Shown one piece after another: positions 22,461 to 34,500 of a DNA stretch of 64,000 nucleotides. This DNA is from Labyrinthula sp. Ha. Lineage: Eukaryota; Sar; Bigyra; Labyrinthulida; Labyrinthulaceae. Location: the NCBI GenBank assembly GCA_015227615.1, contig JAALGZ010000002.1, positions 1,860,001-1,924,000 on the forward strand, read 5' to 3'. Positions within the stretch are counted from its first letter, which is position 1; every line of letters starts with the position of its first letter. The notes under the pieces are model-generated. The model was not told the origin of the DNA, ran no database searches, and was given only the letters and a program-made list of their open reading frames with translations. The position numbers and the translations under genes are program-made.

Positions 22461-25139
22461 TGCGATTTTCTGCGATTTCTACAGTAAACGGATATTGAGT
22501 TATTATGAATTCTAAATATGCTGCTGCAGTTGCAAACGAAAAATCTGGATAATTAAAGAATAAACACAATGCAACTCTCCTTTACGAAGAAGCATCAAAG
22601 AATTCAAAAAGGACTTTTTTACTTATGACCCGTTCTCTTTTTCATTTGCCACGTGAAAAGGTGAGCCTTGTTGATGGCATTTTGCTCTTTGATGTTTGAG
22701 CACTTACTAAGGGTAGCGAATTGTCTCAGCTGGTGAGATAAGTGTTAACTTTCTTGTAGAGGAAGCGGTGAAGATCTCTGGACTGAATAACATTAACCTT
22801 TAATACGGCGATTACCACTATACTGTAGGGTTTCCTGATGAGGCCCGGTGTAAGCATATTTTCTAGTGCTAGTTTAGGTGAACGTCGTAGTAAATGGCCA
22901 AAATTTAGAGAACCTGTGGAGTTGCTGATTAGTACTAGAAACTATAAACTAGTTTATATAAGGCCTATAATGGATCAGACCTTGATATTAAAGCACTAGA
23001 TGATAAAACTTGCTTGTCCGAAGAGTTTACTTAATGGCATGAGACACAAACCGCACTTCATGCGGAGCTCCAGATACTTCCACAAACCAACGCTAATTGC
23101 CTAAGTGCCGTTGAAAATCTTTTAAGAGAACAAGAATATTGAGTTACCTTTCAATCTGCATATAATGAAAAAAGGGTAGCAAAAACTAAGATACTCGAAA
23201 GACGTTTTGAATAGCACGTGAATACAATAAGGACCAAAACCACATATTCTAGTTGGTTTTTTAGTTTCCTTCCAAATCTCAGTGTGTGCAGTTCACATTG
23301 ATTATTCTGGTTGCTCTGTTTACAGCCGAACAGGTATCATTCAAACTTTAAGCTAGTGTCTTCAAATTTTATTAGCAGCTTTTTCATACATTGCTTGAAA
23401 TGGTGTAAAGCGTGTGCATACTACGACATAAGTTTTATATAAATGGCCCATGTTTCATTAATCAGTGTATAGTTGGATGTCTTTCTGCGACTTAGAGCAC
23501 TCTTAGCTTACTAGTTTAATAATAAAGACTTAAAGGATATATGGCAGTAGAAAAAGGAGCTTTTTCTCAAAGTAGAAGGAAGGTTGAACCAAGCACCACA
23601 GAATTCTAAGTTTTTGTCAATGCGAGAATAAACTAATGTTTTTGCAACATATCCGGAATTGCCTTTTACTAAGAGGAACTTAAAAGGATAAGATGTTACA
23701 ATGAAACTTAATACTGTCGAAAGCTTGCCCATACAAAAACAAAATCCTGAAGGTAGGCAACTTCTATGCAGAAAGCTTGCTCAGTAGTACTCCAGTTAAT
23801 ATTGTTCGTCCCTGTCATATTGCTGCCAAAGCCAACATTTGATATTACAGAGGAAAGAAACCCCAATCTCTACAATATTGAGGGAAAAGTGTTTTAAAAT
23901 AGAAAAAAATAAAGTGCTGGCTGTCTAATTTGTTGCAACCAATAGCTATGAACAATACTAAGCCCTGAAAAAGTACCTAGGCTCTGCAAACATAGAAGAT
24001 TTGCACTAAGTTTATTTATAGATTTAGTTATGGAAAGATAATTAAAGCATATATAAGAAAGCTGTGGATTAAAGAATTTTATATGATTGTTCTAATACTT
24101 CCGTACCGACAGCGCGTGGTATAATTGCTCACTGATAAACATGGGAACTCGGATCTGGACAAATCCTGGAATGTAGGTGTCTAAATTTAATGTCGGAAAA
24201 TTGTTGGAAACTTCATTATTAAAAATTCAAAGTGATTCAATCTGAAATTGGGTTAGACTCCAGTTGTTTGAATGCGGTGATGCGATCTGAAAGGCAAATT
24301 CCAGTTTCCAACATATGACGTGTTTTGCTCATCCCTACTAGCGATCAGGTTTAACTTATTAGTAGTTCATCCATAAATGTTTGCCCCCATTTTTCTTATT
24401 GGTTGATTGTGATAATTCCTCCACCTATATGAGTAATTAGTGACTATTAACTGGTTATGAATACAAGACTGGGCCAGATGGCCGCAAGACTAATGGCCAA
24501 CAAATATATAGTTTTTCATTTACGAACCTTATGAAAACTTTTGAAGGATGAGCTAAGGTACCGTGCTGTATCCTGCAATCGAAATATTCCTTGGCCACAT
24601 GGCCTTTGAAGTTAAGCCTTTTTACGGTGTAAGAACAAAATGAAAAATATTTGGTCATTTGGTCCTATGTAATATGGCCCAGCCTTGTATTGATTACTTT
24701 TAGTAATAAGAGCAGAATCAGAATCGTTTGATACGAAATGAAATCCCAATTCTCTTGTAGATGTTTATAATCAAAGCAAATACCAAATAATTATTGATGA
24801 ATTCTATCATAGCCGATGTCTAATCCATACCTATGGAACCCCAGACTCTTTTATCTATGTTGCGAGAGTTCTGTTTCATTTTCAAAACTTTTTATACTAT
24901 TTCGCAGTGCAAGTTGTACCGTTATTTGTTTTTCTACATTAAGAGTTGTCTTCCCCTCTCTGTCGAACTGGATGAGAAGTAAAAAAGCAAGATGAGCGGA
25001 GGAAGCAGTAGCTTTGAGAAAGGCCTAGACCCTCCCTGTATGTGAGGAATTAACAAGAATCATTGTGTTGCGTGACTCCTTGAAGTTAGAACAAGTATTC
25101 TGTTTATTTATTCTGGTGAAAGTGGAGTGGAAACCGGAA
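22461..25139. other. Intergenic DNA, no gene found
   Basis: Upstream region of the PIP kinase gene. Parts around 22720-23120 are less AT-rich and may be very old decayed sequence, but no frame or motif can be read. The reverse frames at 23511-23732 and 24455-24658 have no recognised content. Confidence 0.5.
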
Positions 25140-25660
25140 CTAAAGATTGGAAGTTCTCCGTACTTTGTAATTCCAGTGACAATACTCAAAGTTGAGAGTT
25201 GTTAGTCCCGAGTCCCGAAGCACGAACACATTGTGCCTGTGTCCATTCTTCGCATCTAATGACCCATAACCTATAAGTATGTTTTCTTGATATGTGTTTA
25301 GTTCGGCTGCCGCGAAGTAAGCACAAATAGATTCACCCCCATTTTCGGTGCAGCTCGGTAACCGGTTCCCAGAAGAAGCCATTACCGCCAATTAGGGAAC
25401 ACGTTTCTTGGTATTTAACGGGAAGCGAACCCAAACTGCGTACCTTCGCAAGAGCACGATCATATTCATAAAGTATAATTATGTCTATATATTGCGATAA
25501 AAAATTAGGAGAAAATACCCCTTTGATGTAGCAGTGAAACCTTCCTTGCAGTTGTAATACCAGTAAAAAGTATCTTTTGTTGCTGCTTGCACAGGGATAC
25601 AACACGCTTTATGATTCGGATTCTTGCTACTTCCATCTTCTCCACTTGATGAAGGCATTT
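25140..25660 (-). other. GC-richer, coding-like tract, gene structure unresolved
   Basis: This stretch is clearly less AT-rich than its flanks. On the reverse strand it holds three overlapping open stretches: one from an ATG at 25658 (57 codons, opening MPSSSGEDGSSKNPNHKACC), one across 25605-25333, and one across 25391-25140 that contains CTENGGESICAYFAAAELN and ends YCHWNYKVRRTSNL. They are cysteine- and aromatic-containing and look protein-like. I could not find one splice path of short introns that joins them without ambiguity. It may be a small multi-exon gene, a gene remnant or part of an old element. No family recognised. Confidence 0.35.
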
Positions 25661-26947
25661 TTCAAACTTTTGAGAGTTCAATTATCATAATGGGAGAGGT
25701 TTGATATCTTGGTATTAGCACAGTGCAACCAACAATAGCGTAACTACAGCAAGTAGGATCAGAGAACCCCAACACCGGTTGTACTCGCTAGTATAACCGC
25801 AAAATTTTATGTTTTCAAAGGAAAAATTTCGAGGAAGAACTTGAGATTACATGTTTATAGTCACTTGAGAATTATCGTGTTTGTTTCTTCATAGCAATCC
25901 CTGATACTTCTTTATTTCCTTTTTTCCCTGAGTTTAGAGTCTTTTGTAAACTTGTTCACTCCAGAGCATGTAACTACCTAAGAACAAAACTATAGCCTAA
26001 TAGGGTTATAGCATTTCAGGTTGAATATTTTTTTTTCATGGATCTTGTTTAAGAGAATCCAGTTTCTTCAGGGTTGTTGGAACTATATGCAGCCATGATC
26101 CAGGGGAAATAAAGCTAGAGTAGTTTAGACGAGCTGTTTTGTATGCTCAATTTAAGTATTATAAATTTAAATTTTAATTTAAATAGATGTCTACAGAGAA
26201 ACTCTCACAACCGTGAACTACTCAGTAGTTTTGTTTAAATTACTAGAAAACCTTTGATGATATTTTTGATATTTCGGGTATTCAAAAACCTTTAAAGTTC
26301 CAAGTATTTCATTCTTTTAAACAACCCGAGTACTCGACTTGAACAAATAAAAGGATCCGCTTCTAACCCCTAGTTCAAAGTTCTTCACACAAATAAAAAC
26401 CAGTTCAATATATATTTTAGCCGGGTTAAATATGATGTCTTCTTATATTTCCTTATAGTAAACTTCTTAATTTGTCTTTCGATGTATTTTATCTCCCAAC
26501 TATGTTTCACTTAATCTTCTAGGTAGCAGTAACAAACGCAAATTTAACGATTAACTATTATGTCGACAAAACATGCAATTGCCGAATTACGGCCAGAAAG
26601 ACGATGTTTTTATCCTACCATACAATTCCTACTGGATCAGTTCTTGGCCGGAACACCCAAACATTTTATTCATATTGAGACAAGAATTTTTAACGAGCAA
26701 TGAATAAATCTCATTAAGATATTTAATTTCTTTAGGAAATATAGGTGTTTATTTAATAATTTGTCTCGATAGAAAAATTGTGTTTTGAGTGTCTCAACTT
26801 CGGAGTTATACGGTTGTTTGAAAAATTTTCAGTCAAATCAGGGTAAACAGTTCAGAAAGAAATCCAACTTCTGTTTTATGCCTTGAAAAGTTTGTGTCGT
26901 ATAAGAAACTTGGGTTTTGGGCGACCGCAGCAAAGTGGAATAAAGAT
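25661..26947. other. Intergenic DNA upstream of the DYRK gene
   Basis: AT-rich, with no readable gene. The last 90 bp are open in the kinase frame but contain no ATG, so they are treated as leader. Confidence 0.5.
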
Positions 26948-28522
26948 ATGCAGCTCGGTCTTCAAAGAACAGAACCATCTCATTATCTTTCTCCAATAAG
27001 GAAAATGGAGAACGGAATACTAAGTAGGAAGAGAGATTTGAACGGGGTTGGAGTGGGTGGGCAACACTATGAAGGAAAACCGCAGAAGTTTGGTCTTGAA
27101 CGAGAAAAGGGACACTATTGCCAAACAAATGTAGCTTACCCAAAAGTTATTAAAGTGGAGGAAAGACCTGCGAAGAGAAGAGTTCCAGTTCGTGAGTTGT
27201 CAAGAAATCTGGTTTCTTTTTACGAACACGTTAACTCAGTGTATTATGCCCAGGAACACTTGCAGAAGGAAGCTGACTCTCATCGCTATGAATATACAGG
27301 CGAGCAGAGTGAAAGAAGGAACTTGTATTTACAAGCAAAGGGTAGGTTAAGTTCTGGTGGAAGTTCACTGCGGTATACTGATGAGAACAATGACTATATA
27401 ATACGTATCGGCGAGATGTTTGCAAACAGATATGTGGTAGAAGAAAAGATAGGTAAAGGATCATTTGGTCAGGTAGTGTCAGCTTTTGACCAGTACACAA
27501 GAAAAACTGTTGCAATCAAAATAATCAAGAACAAAAAACCATTTTTTCTACAGGCAAGGTCAGAAATAAATTTGCTTCAAGAAATAAGTATAAATGATCC
27601 TTTTGATGAGTTCAATGTTGTAAAAATATATGCTGACTTTGTACATCGGGGTCATCAATGTATTGTTTGTGAGAAACTGGATATTAATTTATACGATCTT
27701 CTTAAAAAAACACAGTTTTTAGGACTGTCTTTGAATCTTGTCAGGAGAATAGGAGAACAGGTTTTTAGGGCTCTGACATTTCTCTCTCGATTAGATTTGA
27801 TACATTGTGATCTCAAACCTGAAAATATTCTTTTGAAATCTCCAAGACACGACCAGATTAAGGTCATTGATGTTGGTAGCAGTTGTAAAAAAAATAATAA
27901 AATGTACAAATATATTCAATCAAGGTTTTACAGAGCTCCAGAGGTTATAATAGAAGGAAAATATTCAGATAAGATAGATGTTTGGAGTTGTGGAGCTATG
28001 TTAGTTGAATTACATACTGGTGAACCACTCTTTCCTGGCGCTAATGAGCAAGAACAGATCTTGAGATTTGTAAAAATGAAAGGTGTTCCTTCAAGTCATA
28101 TACTTGATGCTGCCGAGTGGAATAATCCACAAGCTGCATCACCCAAAGTTGCTCAGTTTTTTCAAAAGAATTTTCTCACGCGTTCCTGGGAACTGAAACC
28201 AAACTATGATCGCGAGCTGATGAATAGTTTTCCCTCTTCATTAGGGCAAGTATTGGGATTAGATAATGGTTCAAGAGTTTTCCAGCGTCGTTATCTGGAA
28301 GCTGGTCATAGTTTGTCAGATTATAAATGTTTCTTGGATTTAATAGGACGTACTCTTGAATATGATCAGGATATTCGACCAAGTGCTGAAGATTGTATAC
28401 GGCATCCTTTTTTCTCTCCTGTTTATCAGGATCAATATAATGCTTTGCAGCCACAAGGTTATATTTCCTCTAATCGATCATACCCTCAACATATTGGCAG
28501 AAAACGTACGGGATCCGTCTAA
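26948..28522 (+). CDS. DYRK-family dual-specificity protein kinase
   Basis: A 524-residue protein in one exon. A polar N-terminus leads to a DYRK homology box (NNDYIIRIGEMFANRYVV), then the kinase domain: glycine loop IGKGSFGQVVSAFD, lysine in VAIKIIKNKKPFF, catalytic HCDLKPENILL, and activation loop MYKYIQSRFYRAPEV, which keeps the YxY tyrosine that DYRKs autophosphorylate during translation. After it come WSCGAMLVELHTGEPLFPGANEQEQ and a C-lobe with an RPSAEDCIRHPFF end. Closest in motif to DYRK1. The Mg-binding DFG motif reads Asp-Val-Gly (D308-V309-G310), an unusual change with the Asp kept. DYRKs phosphorylate Ser/Thr on targets in growth and differentiation control. The start is the first in-frame ATG. 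Convergent with the PH-domain gene, 30 bp between stops. Confidence 0.93.
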   Translation: MQLGLQRTEPSHYLSPIRKMENGILSRKRDLNGVGVGGQHYEGKPQKFGLEREKGHYCQTNVAYPKVIKVEERPAKRRVPVRELSRNLVSFYEHVNSVYYAQEHLQKEADSHRYEYTGEQSERRNLYLQAKGRLSSGGSSLRYTDENNDYIIRIGEMFANRYVVEEKIGKGSFGQVVSAFDQYTRKTVAIKIIKNKKPFFLQARSEINLLQEISINDPFDEFNVVKIYADFVHRGHQCIVCEKLDINLYDLLKKTQFLGLSLNLVRRIGEQVFRALTFLSRLDLIHCDLKPENILLKSPRHDQIKVIDVGSSCKKNNKMYKYIQSRFYRAPEVIIEGKYSDKIDVWSCGAMLVELHTGEPLFPGANEQEQILRFVKMKGVPSSHILDAAEWNNPQAASPKVAQFFQKNFLTRSWELKPNYDRELMNSFPSSLGQVLGLDNGSRVFQRRYLEAGHSLSDYKCFLDLIGRTLEYDQDIRPSAEDCIRHPFFSPVYQDQYNALQPQGYISSNRSYPQHIGRKRTGSV

Positions 28523-28552
28523 AAGCATAACAAAAATTATATTGATTAAGTC

Positions 28553-29499
28553 CTAAGCATTAATTGCTTCTCCTCTCTTGTATTTTTGCTCCAATTTTAC
28601 GATTTCCCTGTAAGCTTTCCAACGAATGAAAACTTGTTGTAGAACAAGTTTTCTACTAATGCTCTTAATCTCCTCTCTTTCAACTGTATCATAGGCTTCC
28701 AAGTCCTTCTGAAGTGCAATAAGATCAGCAGCTTTTTCTGGTTGAACATCATGAAACTTTGGAGGATGCTTCGTTTCGTATGCTTCTCGTTTTGCAGGGT
28801 TTTCAATAAGATCTGGTGATAAAGGAGGATTTAAATTGTATGAATGCCAAAAAGCACTATAAGCGTCTTGAATAGCTGTCATCCAACTTTTTCTTTCTTT
28901 TTGTGCTTTTGTACAAATAACAAATGTTCGATGCCCTAACTCCACAGCAAAAGCATTAAACTTCATTCTCCATGCAATACTAGTTGCAAAACATACATTG
29001 TTGTCCTTCTTTGGAAGCTAAATGCATAAAATAAATGAATCTATTACCATATCGCGCAGAAACACCCATCCCTTTGGAGGCAATTTTGCTTCGTATGCTT
29101 CTTTAGACTCAAAATAGAACAAAATAGTCTGCTTCAATACAAAAAATCTTGTTTTCAATGTTTTTATCCTTCCACCAACTTTCTGCAATGTTCCAACCTT
29201 TAAGATTTTTCCTTCTATAAAAGTCTTAAATTAATTTGTTAAAATACCTGTATATGCCTTTCGCAGCATCTGATTAGTTACAACTCTCTGCTTTTTCTTC
29301 ATAAGTTTCTTGATTCTATTAGCTGGTGAGTTTGCTGCTGTTCTAACATATCTTCCTACAAGTTTTTGTAAAGCTGGGTTGTCTTTCCAGTCTTCATTTT
29401 GGCCCTTGGAGCTATTCTTTAGACCTAATGGAGTCACAGAGGAAAGAAAAATGTACTAATTCCACCGAGAACATATTTCATAGATGTGGGACTTTTCAT
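28553..29499 (-). CDS. PH-domain protein with three introns of 30-33 nt
   Basis: Four exons (29499-29457, 29424-29248, 29214-29048, 29017-28553) are separated by introns of 32, 33 and 30 nt, each starting GTA and ending TAG. All three joins keep frame (phases 1, 1, 0) and give 283 residues. Residues about 70-170 are a pleckstrin-homology domain that is only complete after splicing: EGKILKVGTLQKVGGRIKTL, RFFVLKQTILFYFES, then after the third intron CFATSIAWRMKFNAFAVELG, RTFVIC and the closing helix AQKERKSWMTAIQDAYSAFW. The basic residues near KVGGRIKTLKTR fit a phosphoinositide-binding loop. The remainder is helical and ends in a basic segment. A second in-frame ATG at 29481 is an alternative start. 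Probably a membrane-targeted adaptor; partner unknown. Convergent with the DYRK gene. Confidence 0.85.
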
Positions 29500-31306
29500 T
29501 TTCTGTGCAGGGGATCGTAAAATTTTACTCAAGGAAGTTCTACTTGATAAAGCATTCGGTTTTTTCTTCTGGTTTTCATCTGGAGAACTCATCGTTTTCA
29601 AATCTCCACTTTCTGAACACAGCGATAGAAACCTTCCTAATTTCTGTTCCTCTTAAGTTGCACAATATTGAATTACCACAGTTGGGCTGATATGGTCTTA
29701 TTATTTTCTAACTTAGAACAATTGATTCGGTACCCTTCTTCAGCTAAGCTAAGATAAGCTCACTAAGGGGAAATACAGTTAAAAGCAAAGTTTAGTTACG
29801 AGTTAGAACTTTGAAGTCAAAACAACTAAAGGAAAAGATTATCCGCCAAGACATAGATGCCCCTGTCGCGCATTTTCTAGGGAAGAGCGTCACCTCTTAC
29901 TGAATCTAGTCGAAAAGTGGGAGCACGGTTGAAATAGCAATATCACTTAAAACATGCCTGGGCTATTAAAACAAATGAATTGTATTAACTGAGTTAACCA
30001 ATGAATAAATGTTTGAGATAATTTCTCAGTTTGCCTTTCGTTGAGCCTAAGCGTTCAAACAGATATTTCACCATTACCCACTAAAATATTTTCCATTCCA
30101 GCTGCATATATATGGTTTACAGAAAATATACCTAAAACTTAAATATTCGAATCATTTTAGCCTTTCTTCCATGCTCAAGCCTAGCATATGAAGCTTTGCT
30201 TTTTAGTAGGAACAATGTTGTTCAGTCAATGAGCTTTTTATTTCCGCGCAACTGACTTACCGGGTCAACCTGTCTCCTTGTTCATTTTATTATGCAAGGT
30301 ATACTAGCAAATCGCCCATATAGAAACATTTAGATGCCGTTTGCCTTAGCTTTTACATTAGCAATATTCCTTTGCTTTCATTAAACAAAAAATATCGGCA
30401 GATATTTGGTGCCCGTAAAAATTTTAACTGATCAATGATTGTGAGAGCTAACCTTGTGGCAGCCAATTGCATTTGAATGTTTCTGAATTGTTTCATAGAC
30501 TCTCTTCATTGACCAATGACACAACATTTTATTTCATTTTTTTTGTTTTTAGTCTGAAAAAAAATAAATCCTTGTCAAGAAACAAAATTAAGGCTTCATT
30601 TTGGTATATAGGCTTCTAAAGATTCTTTTATTTATTTCCGCTGTCAGCGAGTTAAATGTGAAAGCAATAGTCGGAATCCTTATTAAGGTAGCAATTTTTA
30701 ATTGAGAATTTTATATGTTAAGTTTTCCAATAACTACTTCTTAAGTTTCCTGAAGTATATTTGCTTAATACTACAATTTATTTTGATGATTTGGTGCAAG
30801 TGACCGAAGAATACCTATGTTACACTAAAGCTTATGAACACCTATGGAGATTGAACCATATACCTGATTTCAATTAACAACACATTAATTAAAGCTCATA
30901 GAGAGTAATCTTAAACGTTTTCGTTCGGTTCAATAGACAAGTAGTTCCCTTGGCAATGTTGAAGCTTTACTTAGGAGATTAAATCAGAGTAAATCTAGAT
31001 GCGTTGAGAAGGATAATGATGTGGTGGAGGCTTTCCAATATTTCTCATCAAAGATAATATGAATTAATTATTAACTGATGCTACTAGAACGCACATTTAA
31101 TCAGAACATTATGACAGCATTTATCCAACGTAATGAGCACGTTCTTATCACGTTCACTTCGCAGTTCGAAAAATGAAAATATGGCATCGATAAAGAAAGA
31201 GAAATAGTATAAGAGAGCTAATTTCTTAACATAAGTAATCTTATTGCCGGTATGTCCGCTCAAAATCTTCATAAAGGAATGATTTTTGAGTTTTGCTCAT
31301 AGGAAC
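29500..31306. other. Intergenic DNA, no gene found
   Basis: AT-rich, with no credible frame, RNA gene or element end detected. The open stretch at 31084-31272 (reverse) is low-complexity. Confidence 0.5.
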
Positions 31307-31308
31307 TA

Positions 31309-31539
31309 GGGGTAGGATTTGATAAGAATTATCAATAATTACTGAATAACTATTTTGGTTCTGGTTATCAATAAAACAATCGGGATTTGATTTTCAGCAA
31401 ATAATTACAATTTTGTTCAATTTATCAACGGACTATCAACACTCATTCAAAACGATTGGGGAATCACAAGAATTATCCAGTAAAATAAATAAATGCAAAT
31501 ATCTTATTGATAAATTATCAATAAATCGAACCCCACCCC
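31309..31539. mobile_element. MITE, 231 bp, TA-flanked (Tc1/mariner-type ends)
   Basis: The left end reads GGGGTAGGATTTGATA. The right end, on the other strand, reads GGGGTGGGGTTCGATT. Both ends continue into a shared ATTATCAATAA-type segment, so the inverted repeats extend about 30 bp with mismatches and small gaps. TA dinucleotides flank both ends (31307-31308 and 31540-31541), the target duplication of Tc1/mariner elements. There is no coding capacity. A partial relative lies at 3745-3822. A weaker similarity (TTCTGATTATCAACAAG and following) near 32050-32110 may be a third, decayed piece. Confidence 0.75.
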
Positions 31540-31541
31540 TA

Positions 31542-34500
31542 AGAGGGATATCCAAAGCATAGAATTTTATTAAACTCGAGCAACTTTTAACTTTATCCGT
31601 GGTATTATTTAGAATTGTTAAACTTATATTATCAATTTAATTACTACAAATCAATAAGTACAAAAGGATATGAGCTCTTTTGTAGCATTATACCTGTGCT
31701 ATTTTCTAGTAAAACCATATGTTTCACAGTTTTTTTATACTTAAATATTCTGAATTACAGCTTTTAATATAAAAGTTCTAACCTCTGTTCTAAGCTTAAG
31801 AAAATTAATCCAACATTATATTGCTCTAGAAAATTGTAACTTCAACAACAAATGAAAGTATCCCGCATACCTAATATAAAAAGCATGTTAAGTTCCTCGT
31901 ATGTTCCAATGACTCAAGTGAAGTAGTTACTTTTCTATTACTCGACTGGATAACCGAGAGTCTCTCTACGGAACTTTGATTAGTTTGAACCTTAATCATA
32001 GACATATCTAGGTAGTTATGGTGGCACAAATTCAAACTAACCAATGAAGCTTCTATTGATTCTGATTATCAACAAGCAGCTTTAGATTTTATTTAGATTT
32101 TCAACGGATTATTAGTAGTAGTAGCTTTGTTCCCTTGCCATGGATCAGGAGTTTGGAGCTGACATATGATTATGGAACCTTATGAAAATTCCCATAAAGT
32201 CGGCTAGCCAGCTCTAGAATGGCACGAGTGTAGATTATATCCTGGTCAGATAGCACATAGCTTGAGAATTGAGTATCACACAAGAATAACAAAGTAAATT
32301 TTCATTCAGTTAGTCTAGTTCTATTTACAGTGAATTATTGCTGATAATTGTTTACGAAAAATATTTAATTAAGATCATTTTGAAAGTATCAATTATTCTC
32401 ACATGAAATTGTAGCTAAGAAGCTTTCTTATGTAATCAGCAAAGCATAATGGAGTTCTATACCTATCCAAGAGGCTCTGACTTCTTAGAAAAGCAAGAAA
32501 ATTGCATTTAAAATGGAACATACATTGAGGAGGTTTCCATGGCTCTTAGTTCTTTCGAACATAGTAGAATCAATTATGGAACTCAACACAGCTCAAATTT
32601 AGATAATTCTTAATGTCATTTCGATGTTGAACGATAGCTCTTGAGGTGTTTCGTATTGAATTATTAACAATGTCTTTCTCAGCTAAGAATATGAACTTAA
32701 GATTCTTGAAAAGGAAATTGGTGTCTTGCCTTCAGCTCTTGATTGCGTATTTAGTCCCACCATAAGTTAAATTCAGTAATTTACATTTTTCTTGATGCTT
32801 AACTACATAGTGCAGCATATGATGCTCAGCCTGAGAAGAAACAATACTTCAGGTGAAATCCATGAGGTAAAACTAACCTAATCCTAGTCTAGTGAATATA
32901 TTAAAATTGTCTAATTCATTTTACATTTCCGACTACTTAAGGTTGTACTTCCTACCTTCATGACTGAATACTATACACACACCTTATTCATTCAATCCAT
33001 TTACTTCTATCGAAAGTGTTTTAAGTTGGAGATTTATTTGTACAATTAGAAGCTTAACTCGACTTTAAGAATCTCAGAAATGATATAATGCGTAAAACCA
33101 AACTAGCCTATGTTTAAGTGATTTGTTTATTAGGATGGAATAAGTAATACTGGTACACTAACAAAGTTATAAAACAAGTTCCAAACTTAATGGATGTAAC
33201 CCATATAAAACCATCTTATATCATGGACTATTAGAATATGAGACCAATACAACATTTTTTGAGTTGTGATGACCATGCTTTTGTATATCAACCATGTCGG
33301 TTCTCTCGGTGCATGGAGTCGAACAAAACTTGAATTTATTATCTCATTGATATTTGCTGGTTGAAACTCTTTGGTTACTGTATATTTGGGGAATTCTTAT
33401 CTTCGGATCATGAATGGACAAATAACCTTGTACACAATCTTCAAAGTTTCCAAGTGAATAAAAAGAAACTATCTCTTATATAACTCTCAGGTGTGTTGAA
33501 TTACTCATCATATGGGCATTTTCATTGCTTTCATCGTCGCAGATGACTTAATCCGTGTTAATTCAAAGAACAAAAGTAGAATTATGAAGGGCTAAACTAG
33601 CCGTTTTGGTACAAATAAAATATATTTTCCGCGAAAACGTTTAGTACGAGAATGTAAAGAATACGAAATTGTAGAGTGGAAGATTTTTTTGTTTACGGGT
33701 ATTTGAAAAATAGTTTTTGATGATTCAGTGAGTCCATACCGATCGCAGTCAAAAAATATATATCACAATCATAAAACCCTTTGCGGGTAACAGCTGCAAT
33801 ACAATAAGAAAATAATATTCAAGTCGTGATAATTCGCGAAGAAATGAGGAATAAGAAACAAAAATAATATCTCAGTTAAGATTAACATTTATGATAAAAT
33901 ATTATTTACCTCGATACCCGATACATTTTCAATACTAACCGAGACATTGGTCTAAGTCTCGCTCATTGTAAATACATTGTCAGTGTCAACTGAAAACGGA
34001 AGTTTGGTTTCACCCTCGATAAAAACCATCATATATGTTTATATTTGTACCCTATTACATTATTACTTAAGCTTCATCGTTATTTTTAGAATTAATGGTC
34101 ATTAGGATGGTTTCGTGACGATTTCTGTAAAATAATCTAACTTTACTATGAATAATAGGATTCATCGAATCAAAATATGGATTTCTCTTAAGTGTGAAGC
34201 AATAGATAGTTTTATTTTTTTTGGCTCAGAATATTGGTTACTCTTCAACTAAACAAATGATTTCATACTAGTTTGTGGTTTGTATGTGTTAGTTGAAGTA
34301 AGACTTTGTTCTCTCCCAAGGACAAACTTCTTGATAAAAACAACTAATAATGTAATTCACCAGTAGATTCAAGATACACTTCTAAGAATTTTAGTATCTG
34401 ACTTTATCTTTTCCTCAGATCTTTTCTTAGAACCTTAAGCTTGCAAATAAGAATTTCATTAATGTAAATGGAATTAATGAATGTCATACCATGGTTTTAA

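Noticed and set aside
26800-26947. Upstream exon for the DYRK gene joined by a 28-nt intron
   Set aside because: A segment ending TTTTCAG fits by size, but the frame before it hits a stop and offers no ATG.
32050-32110. Third possible piece of the TA-flanked MITE
   Set aside because: The similarity covers only a middle segment with several gaps, and neither G-rich end is present, so it is mentioned but not listed as a copy.
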